A DNA stretch of 64,000 nucleotides, from NCBI RefSeq assembly GCF_000744705.1, contig NZ_JQML01000001.1, positions 6,644,017 to 6,708,016 on the forward strand, read 5' to 3'. The first letter of the stretch is position 1. Each line of letters opens with the position of its first letter. A program made the translations under genes and the position numbers. Shown piece by piece: positions 58,143 through 64,000 of this stretch. A model generated the notes under the pieces. It did not search any database. It had not been told where the DNA came from and saw nothing but the letters and a program-made list of their open reading frames with translations. The stretch is from Streptacidiphilus albus JL83. Its GTDB lineage: Bacteria; Actinomycetota; Actinomycetes; Streptomycetales; Streptomycetaceae.

Positions 58143-60938
58143 ATGTCGAGCGAGGTCGGGGACCTGTTCGTCACCCTGCGGGGTATCACCGACCCCTTCA
58201 CCACGTCCCTAACGGACGCTGCGGGTGTCGGCGAGGACGCAACCAGCACGATCGCCAAGGCAGCTCAGGCGATGGCCGAGCAGCTCGACGCGTCCTCGAA
58301 GGTCGCCGCCGACAGCTTCAAGATCATCCTGGATGCGGCGGTCGAGCTGGCCGAGGGCATCGTCGAGCCGCTGGCCAGCGTGAAGACCAGCGTGCGCAGC
58401 GTGGCCTCCGCGCTGCGGGCCCTGGCCAAGGCTGCGGGTACTGCGAGCGATGCTGCAACGCCCGCTCTCGGGGCGATCAGTGGAGCGGCCGAGGAGATGG
58501 CCGCGACCGTCCGCGAGAGCCTGGCGACAGTCGATTCGTCCCTGGCTGGGATGGACAGCGGCTTCGGCACAGCTGCGGCCTCGGCGACCGCTTCAGCGAC
58601 CGAGATGAAGGGCGCCAGCGCGGAGGGCGCGGCGGCGGCTGCTGCCAGCGGGGATGCCGCAGCCGCGTCGGCCGAGAAGTCGTCGGCCGCGATGAGCGAG
58701 ACCGCTGGCGGCCTCTCGAAGTACGCCCTGGGACTCGCCGCAGCTGGCGTCGGCGTGTTCGAGGCGATCAAGGGCGCGACGACGTTCAACAGCGAGATGG
58801 CGCGCCTCAACACCCAGGCCGGGGTGAGTAAGTCCCAACTGGTCGGTCTGGGAGACGGAGTGGAGGCGCTCGCGGGGCAGGTCGGCCAGAACCCGGACAG
58901 CCTCGCCGAGTCCCTCTTCCACGTCGAGAGCAACTTCGCCAGCCTGGGCATCAAGGCACCCGCAGCCCTGAACCTCGTCAAGATCGCAGCCGAGGGTGCG
59001 GACGTCGGCAATGCAAACCTGGTCGACGTCACCAACTCGCTGACGGCGGCGGTCGCGTCGGGCATCCCTGGCGTGCAGAACATGGGCCAGGCCATGGGCG
59101 CGCTGAATGCAATCGTCGGCGCGGGCGACATGCAGATGCAAGACCTCGCCGACGCCTTCGGCAGCGGGATGGTCGCGACCGTCAAGGGATTCGGCCTGTC
59201 GCTGGCCGATGTCGGCGCGGCCTTGGACGTCTTCGGCGACAACAACATCAGAGGCGCGTCGGCCGGCACCCAGTTGCGGATGTCCGTCATGGCCCTGGCG
59301 CAGCCTGTCTCCACGGGCGCATCGGAGTTGGCCAAGCTGGGGCTCACGACCACCACACTGGCCACAGATATGCAGCACGGCGGCCTGCTGCCCGCGATGA
59401 AGGACCTCATGGCGCACATGAAGGCTGCCGGGGTCACCGCACAACAGCAAGGCCAGGTGATCACCGAGGTCTTCGGCCGCAAGGCCGGCGCCGGGCTCAA
59501 CGTGCTGGCCGACCAGATGGACCGTCTTGAGTCCAAGTACCCGGCGATCGCGGCCGGCGCGAAGGGCTTCGGCAGCGCGTGGGCGACGACATCGCAGACC
59601 ATGTCGCAGGAGTTCGACGACCTGAAATCTGGCCTGGAGGCGCTGGGCATCAAGATCGGCCAGATGCTGCTGCCGCCGCTGACTAAGGTGCTCGGCCTGG
59701 TGCGGGACGGCGTGGCGTGGGTGGCCTCGCACAAGTCGGCCGCGCAGGCCTTGGCGGCGGTGCTGGGCGGCGTCCTGGTCGCGGCGCTGTGGGAGGTCGG
59801 GGCCGCGCTGACGGCGATCGAGCTCAACCCAGTCGTGCTGGGCATCACTGCCGTGGTGGCGGTGACCGTACTGGCGTACACCCACTTCAAGGCCTTCCGC
59901 GAGGTCGTGAACGACATCGCCGGCTTCCTGAAGACCGTGCTCGTGGGCGCGCTGCACCTGGCGCAGGCCGCGATCAGTGGCCTGATCAGCTGGTTCACCG
60001 CCCACAAGAGCGCGTTTGTGGGGGCGTGGGAGGACCTGGTCCACGCAGTCCAGGCGGCGGTGAAGTGGTTCGACCAGAACGTGCTCCAGTGGATCATGGC
60101 CAGGGTCAGCGACCTGATCGGCTGGTGGCGGTCGCACAGCCAGGAGATCGCAGAGGTCTGGTCGGCGATCTGGTCGGTGATCGCGACCGACGTCTCGATC
60201 ATCTGGGATGGCGCGATCCGCCCGATTCTCACTCAGATCGTCGCCACGTGGCGGCTCGTGTGGGGCCTGATCCGTGACTCCTTCGAGCTGATCTGGGGCG
60301 TCGTCAAGGACGTCATCACGCTCGGGATGCACTACATCCTCAACATCATCGGCATCGTCCTGGACCTGGTCACCGGCCACTGGTCGAAGGCCTGGTCGGA
60401 CGTCAAGCACCTGGTTTCGCAGGGCCTGGCCGACGTGACCAACCTGATCGGCGATTTCGCCTCCGGGGCGCTCCACCTGCTGGAGGACGCCGGAAAGAAC
60501 ATCATCAAGGGCTTGGTCTCGGGCATCGAGTCGGCTATCGGCGGGGTCTCCGATGTGATGGGCGACGTCACTGGGGAGATCAAGAATTTTCTGCCTTGGT
60601 CGCCCGCGAAGAAGGGTCCGCTGTCGGGCTCAGGGGCACCGAACCTGTCCGGGGCGAAGATCGGCTCGATGGTTGCGGACGGGATCGCGTCCTCGACCCG
60701 GAAGGTCGGCCAGGCCGCGCACAGCATGGCTGCCGCAGCCGGTCTGACGATCGGCAGCAGCGGCACGTACAGCTCGCTGGCCATCACCGCGAACAGCGCT
60801 GCAGGGGCCTCGGCTGCCGGCGCGGGGCAGCCGATCATCGTCCAGGTCGACGGCCGGACGCTCTTCAAGATCATGCAGACGCAGGCGCTGCAGAACGGCA
60901 AGCGCAACCCGACCACTGGCCTCGTCTATGCGTCCTGA
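58143..60938 (+). CDS. Tape measure protein
   Basis: 931 aa from ATG 58143; sets tail length and takes part in DNA ejection. The TP901/PhageMin core is LNAIVGAGDMQMQDLADAFG, VKGFGLSLADVGAALDVFGD and EVFGRKAGAGLNVLADQMDR. Ala-rich helices fill the first 200 residues. Hydrophobic segments lie near 535-585 and 710-760, and the C-terminus has LPWSPAKKGPLSGSG, common in these proteins. No lytic domain seen. Confidence 0.93.
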   Translation: MSSEVGDLFVTLRGITDPFTTSLTDAAGVGEDATSTIAKAAQAMAEQLDASSKVAADSFKIILDAAVELAEGIVEPLASVKTSVRSVASALRALAKAAGTASDAATPALGAISGAAEEMAATVRESLATVDSSLAGMDSGFGTAAASATASATEMKGASAEGAAAAAASGDAAAASAEKSSAAMSETAGGLSKYALGLAAAGVGVFEAIKGATTFNSEMARLNTQAGVSKSQLVGLGDGVEALAGQVGQNPDSLAESLFHVESNFASLGIKAPAALNLVKIAAEGADVGNANLVDVTNSLTAAVASGIPGVQNMGQAMGALNAIVGAGDMQMQDLADAFGSGMVATVKGFGLSLADVGAALDVFGDNNIRGASAGTQLRMSVMALAQPVSTGASELAKLGLTTTTLATDMQHGGLLPAMKDLMAHMKAAGVTAQQQGQVITEVFGRKAGAGLNVLADQMDRLESKYPAIAAGAKGFGSAWATTSQTMSQEFDDLKSGLEALGIKIGQMLLPPLTKVLGLVRDGVAWVASHKSAAQALAAVLGGVLVAALWEVGAALTAIELNPVVLGITAVVAVTVLAYTHFKAFREVVNDIAGFLKTVLVGALHLAQAAISGLISWFTAHKSAFVGAWEDLVHAVQAAVKWFDQNVLQWIMARVSDLIGWWRSHSQEIAEVWSAIWSVIATDVSIIWDGAIRPILTQIVATWRLVWGLIRDSFELIWGVVKDVITLGMHYILNIIGIVLDLVTGHWSKAWSDVKHLVSQGLADVTNLIGDFASGALHLLEDAGKNIIKGLVSGIESAIGGVSDVMGDVTGEIKNFLPWSPAKKGPLSGSGAPNLSGAKIGSMVADGIASSTRKVGQAAHSMAAAAGLTIGSSGTYSSLAITANSAAGASAAGAGQPIIVQVDGRTLFKIMQTQALQNGKRNPTTGLVYAS

Positions 60939-60950
60939 AGGGGGGTCGCG

Positions 60951-63900
60951 ATGACGAACCCACTGCTCGGCTCGCTGGCCGACGCCTTCACCGAGTCAGC
61001 GCTCAACACCACGATGTGGAACGCCTCATCGACTGGTGTGGTCCTGGCGGCGCGAGGGCGGGTGTCGGTGCCGGCCACGTCGGTGCCTTCGGCGCTGGGC
61101 GCGGCCGGGCCGTTCGAGGCGACCGGGCAGGCCTTGACCGCGCGGGTGACTCCGGCGCCGGGCGGGACCGGTGGCCAGGTCGTGCAGACGGTGATGCGGG
61201 TCCAGGCGGACGCCGCCGATGCGGCGTATCTGCTGTGCCAGCCCGGGACCGGTGTCTGGCAGGCGGTTGTCGTCAACGCCGGGGTGGCTACGACGGTGAC
61301 GCTGCCGACGTACGACCCGGTGGCGCACGCCTGGTGGGCGATGGCGGAGAGCAGCGGGTCCTGGCTGTTCTACATCTCGCCGGACGGAGCGGCATGGACG
61401 CAGGTCGCGTCGATCGCCTACACCTGGTCGCCCCATGCCGTCTCGGCGTACATCAGCGCCGGGTCGACGGCGGCGGCCGGGCAGGCGGCGAGCGTCGAAC
61501 ACGTCAACACACTGGTGGGTGCGTCGTCGCTGATGCCGTCGTGGCCGCAGGTCCGGTTCGGCGTTGCGTTCAATTCGAACGCCTCGAACGCCACCACGCC
61601 GTACTGGACAGACCTCACTGCCCGGCTGCGCGGCCCGTGGAGTGCCGAGCAGTCCGGGCGGCAGTACGAGTTGGACGAGGTGCAGTCCGGGCAGCTCACG
61701 CTGTCGCTGTGGAACCTCGACGGGGCACTCGACGCGGGCAACGCGTCCTCGGTGTACGCGCCGAACCTGCTGCCGATGCGGCCGTGCCAGCTCACGGCGA
61801 CGTGGCCGGTGACCCGCAATCTCCTGCCGCAGAGTCTCGCGACGGGCAGCAGCCTCGCGTACGCCGAGGCGACTGCGGGCACGCTGAGCACCGCGGTGCC
61901 GGCCACGGCGTCTCCGGTGGGTACGCAGCAGGCGATCACGTGGGTGATCCCCGCGTCGACCGCCGCCGGGGCCGCGGCTCTCGGACTCGGCGAGACCGTC
62001 AGCGTCTTCACCTCGTCCGACCCGGCTGCGGTGCCGGTCACTGCGGGCAGCACCTGGACCGGATCGGTCTACCTCACCGCGTCGGCCTCGATCGGCCTGG
62101 TGCCCACCATCACCTGGTACGGCCTGTCTGGGGCCGCGCTGTCCTCGACGACGGCGGCGACGGTCAGTGTGGCCGCTGGGGCATGGGTGCGCGCAGTGGT
62201 GTCGGGGACGGCGCCGGTGGGTGCGGTGTGGGCGCGGATCAGCGTCGCCAACGCTGCTGCCGTCTCCGCGCTGACGACGGTGTCGGCGATGGGGTGGCAG
62301 TTCGAGGTGGGTACTGCGGTCTCGCCGTGGGTCGCGCCGGGTGTGACGTACCCGCTGTGGGCCGGGTACGTCGAGCGGTGGCCGCAGCAGTGGGACATGT
62401 CCGGCACCTACGGCACAGCCGACCTGACCTGTGTGGACGTGCTGGCGTCGCTCTCCGATTTCACGCTGCAGCCCAACGTCGAGAGCCAGCTCCTGTCGAT
62501 GGGGCCGGACCGGCTGTACCCGCTGGACGAGCCAGCGGGTGCGACCAGCTGGCGAGACCTGACCGGTAAGCACGGCCACGCGAACCTCGGCAACAGCACC
62601 GCCGGGGCCGGCAGCGTCACCTCAGGGTCCAGCATCACTGGCACCGGGTTCGAGGGAGGGACCGGGCCGGTGACGACGATCGCCAACCCGGCACCGACGA
62701 TCGCCCAGGAGGCCGGGTCGTTCATCAACCTCGGCCAGCCGAACGGGCCGCCTTCCAGCGGGGGCTGGACCAGGATCATCTGCTTCCGGACGACGACGGT
62801 CCCCGCGTCCGGGGTGTCGATGGCGCTGTGGATGGCGTCGGACCGCAACGGCGCGGCCGGGGCGGTCGCCGGGCTCATCATCGACTCGTCCGGGCACGTC
62901 AACGCACTGGTGGCGAACTCGGCGGGGGCGTCGATGACGGTCGCTGTGCCGGTGTACGTGTGCGACGGGAACTGGCACATGGCCGCCATCATCCTGAGCC
63001 CCGGTGGCATGCGGCTCGACGCCAACGTGGACGGGGCTGGGTACTTCGCGACCTCTACGAGTACTTGCACTCCAACCGGCATCGTGTCGGACGCGATCGG
63101 GATGTACGTCGTTGCCCCCCAGAATCACTACGGTCTGGCCTTCAGTGGGGATCTCGCTTTCGCGACCGAGATCCCCACCAACCAGGTGCCGTCGTTCCCG
63201 GACCTGGCTGCGGGCTTCTCGACGGGCTGGGCGGGCGAGACTAGTGCGGCCCGGGCCCAGCGGATCCTCAACCTGTCCGGGTACGGCGGCCCGCTGGGGA
63301 CGATGGATGCGGTCACGGCGATGGGCGGCGCGGACCTGGCGACACTGGATGCCACGAGCGCCCTGCAGCTGGTCGGTGACAGCGAGAACGGGCAGGTCTA
63401 CGCGGATGCATCGGGGTCGGTGCAACTCGCCGCTCGGTCCTGGCGCTACTACCAGTCCGCGCCAGCGCTGCTCCTGGGCGAGCAGCAAGCGGCCGGTGAG
63501 ATGCCGTACCTCACCGACATCGCGACCGGGTTCGACACCACGCACATCTACAACCAGGTGTCGGTGACGAACTCGGGTGCGCCGGGCTCGGCGCAGTATC
63601 CGACGGCGCTGGCTCCGAACGCTGCGTCGTCGGCCGCGTATGCGCCCCGCACGCTGTCCCGGACGATCAACGTGCTGGACCAGACGGTGCCGCAGTATGC
63701 CGCCAACTACCTTGCGCAGCAGTATGGCCAGCCTCTGGCCCGGGTGGCGCAGCTTACGATCGATCTGGCGTCCAACCCGGCGCTGTGGTCGCAGGCGCTG
63801 TCGCTGGGGTTCGGGTCGCGGGTGCAGGTGACCCGTCGGCCGCCGCCGCAGTACGGGGCGCCGCCGGTTGTGCTGCAGCAGTTCCTGGAGCAGTTGACGT

Positions 63901-64000
63901 GGAACGGTGACGACCAGGGGAATCTCAAGGCGAGCCTGCAACTCAGCAGTGCGACACCATTCCTCAACTGGTGGGTCGTCAGCAGCTTGCACAGCACGCT
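60951..64000 (+). CDS. Minor tail protein, continues past the window
   Basis: At least 1016 codons from ATG 60951 (GGGGGG upstream), open to the window edge. The start resembles distal tail/tail-associated proteins; a middle part (residues about 255-300) has LDEVQSGQLTLSLWNLDGAL DAGN as in phage minor tail proteins. A LamG/concanavalin-like section at about residues 520-720 (YPLDEPAGATSWRDLTGKHG, VCDGNWHMAAIILSPGGMRL, EIPTNQVPSFPDLAAGF) may bind sugars. The end returns to a tail fold (LTIDLASNPALWSQALSLGF). Confidence 0.8.
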   Translation, partial: MTNPLLGSLADAFTESALNTTMWNASSTGVVLAARGRVSVPATSVPSALGAAGPFEATGQALTARVTPAPGGTGGQVVQTVMRVQADAADAAYLLCQPGTGVWQAVVVNAGVATTVTLPTYDPVAHAWWAMAESSGSWLFYISPDGAAWTQVASIAYTWSPHAVSAYISAGSTAAAGQAASVEHVNTLVGASSLMPSWPQVRFGVAFNSNASNATTPYWTDLTARLRGPWSAEQSGRQYELDEVQSGQLTLSLWNLDGALDAGNASSVYAPNLLPMRPCQLTATWPVTRNLLPQSLATGSSLAYAEATAGTLSTAVPATASPVGTQQAITWVIPASTAAGAAALGLGETVSVFTSSDPAAVPVTAGSTWTGSVYLTASASIGLVPTITWYGLSGAALSSTTAATVSVAAGAWVRAVVSGTAPVGAVWARISVANAAAVSALTTVSAMGWQFEVGTAVSPWVAPGVTYPLWAGYVERWPQQWDMSGTYGTADLTCVDVLASLSDFTLQPNVESQLLSMGPDRLYPLDEPAGATSWRDLTGKHGHANLGNSTAGAGSVTSGSSITGTGFEGGTGPVTTIANPAPTIAQEAGSFINLGQPNGPPSSGGWTRIICFRTTTVPASGVSMALWMASDRNGAAGAVAGLIIDSSGHVNALVANSAGASMTVAVPVYVCDGNWHMAAIILSPGGMRLDANVDGAGYFATSTSTCTPTGIVSDAIGMYVVAPQNHYGLAFSGDLAFATEIPTNQVPSFPDLAAGFSTGWAGETSAARAQRILNLSGYGGPLGTMDAVTAMGGADLATLDATSALQLVGDSENGQVYADASGSVQLAARSWRYYQSAPALLLGEQQAAGEMPYLTDIATGFDTTHIYNQVSVTNSGAPGSAQYPTALAPNAASSAAYAPRTLSRTINVLDQTVPQYAANYLAQQYGQPLARVAQLTIDLASNPALWSQALSLGFGSRVQVTRRPPPQYGAPPVVLQQFLEQLTWNGDDQGNLKASLQLSSATPFLNWWVVSSLHST

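Noticed and set aside
61026..62579. A 517-codon reverse frame within the last tail gene
   Set aside because: Arg/His/Gly-rich shadow of the minor tail protein frame, which is open for 3050 nt and has tail motifs.

Overview
The window is high-GC actinobacterial DNA, most likely from the Streptomyces/Kitasatospora/Streptacidiphilus group. Evidence is the sufR-B-D-(Rieske)-C-S-U-T order, the PucR-controlled proline catabolism pair, GTG/TTG starts, ATGA gene overlaps and long hairpin terminators. Positions 1-17814 are ordinary chromosome. From about 17.9 kb to the window end the DNA is an integrated siphovirus-type prophage whose right end lies outside the window.

Chromosome: a drug-type ABC-2 permease (cut by the window edge) and its ATPase face left. 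The suf iron-sulfur assembly operon (1892-8625) faces right, and a perfect SufR-type operator overlaps the sufR start. Then come a hypothetical protein, a GNAT acetyltransferase, a HemK-like methyltransferase and another hypothetical protein. A PucR regulator diverges from P5C dehydrogenase and proline dehydrogenase.

Prophage: the left-facing lysogeny block holds a tyrosine integrase, a small gene and an HTH repressor. It diverges from an early right-facing operon (20192-36128): a Cro-like HTH, an excisionase-like protein, a Sak4-like recombination ATPase, coiled-coil proteins, a replication initiator with a candidate internal origin, a helicase-loader-like protein, and many small zinc-finger proteins. 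Reverse-strand cassettes (RHH regulator, membrane protein, lipoprotein, HTH) interrupt it, several with conspicuous palindromic operators. A membrane-protein operon of plasmid-spread type (37458-40123) follows. Next come two arrays of nested DNA hairpins, most closed by C(GNA)G triloops, around a small reverse gene. After these are an HNH-like gene, a DNA methyltransferase and a seven-member tRNA cluster (one initiator-like, one degenerate tRNA-Tyr).

The late operon runs in canonical order: small and large terminase, portal, head morphogenesis protein, protease with an in-frame internal scaffold start, capsid with an inserted Ig-like domain, connectors (one a His/Lys/Arg-rich NUMOD3-like repeat protein), tail tube, tail chaperone pair joined by a probable -1 frameshift, a reverse-strand membrane moron, tape measure, and a large tail protein that runs off the window.

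The strongest candidates for something undescribed are the hairpin arrays at 40494-40821 and 41334-41506. Next are a 460-bp reverse moron cassette flanked by in-frame 24-bp repeats (35057-35540), the triple RHH palindromes (32656-32710), the NUMOD3-like structural protein, and the spread-type operon inside a tailed phage.
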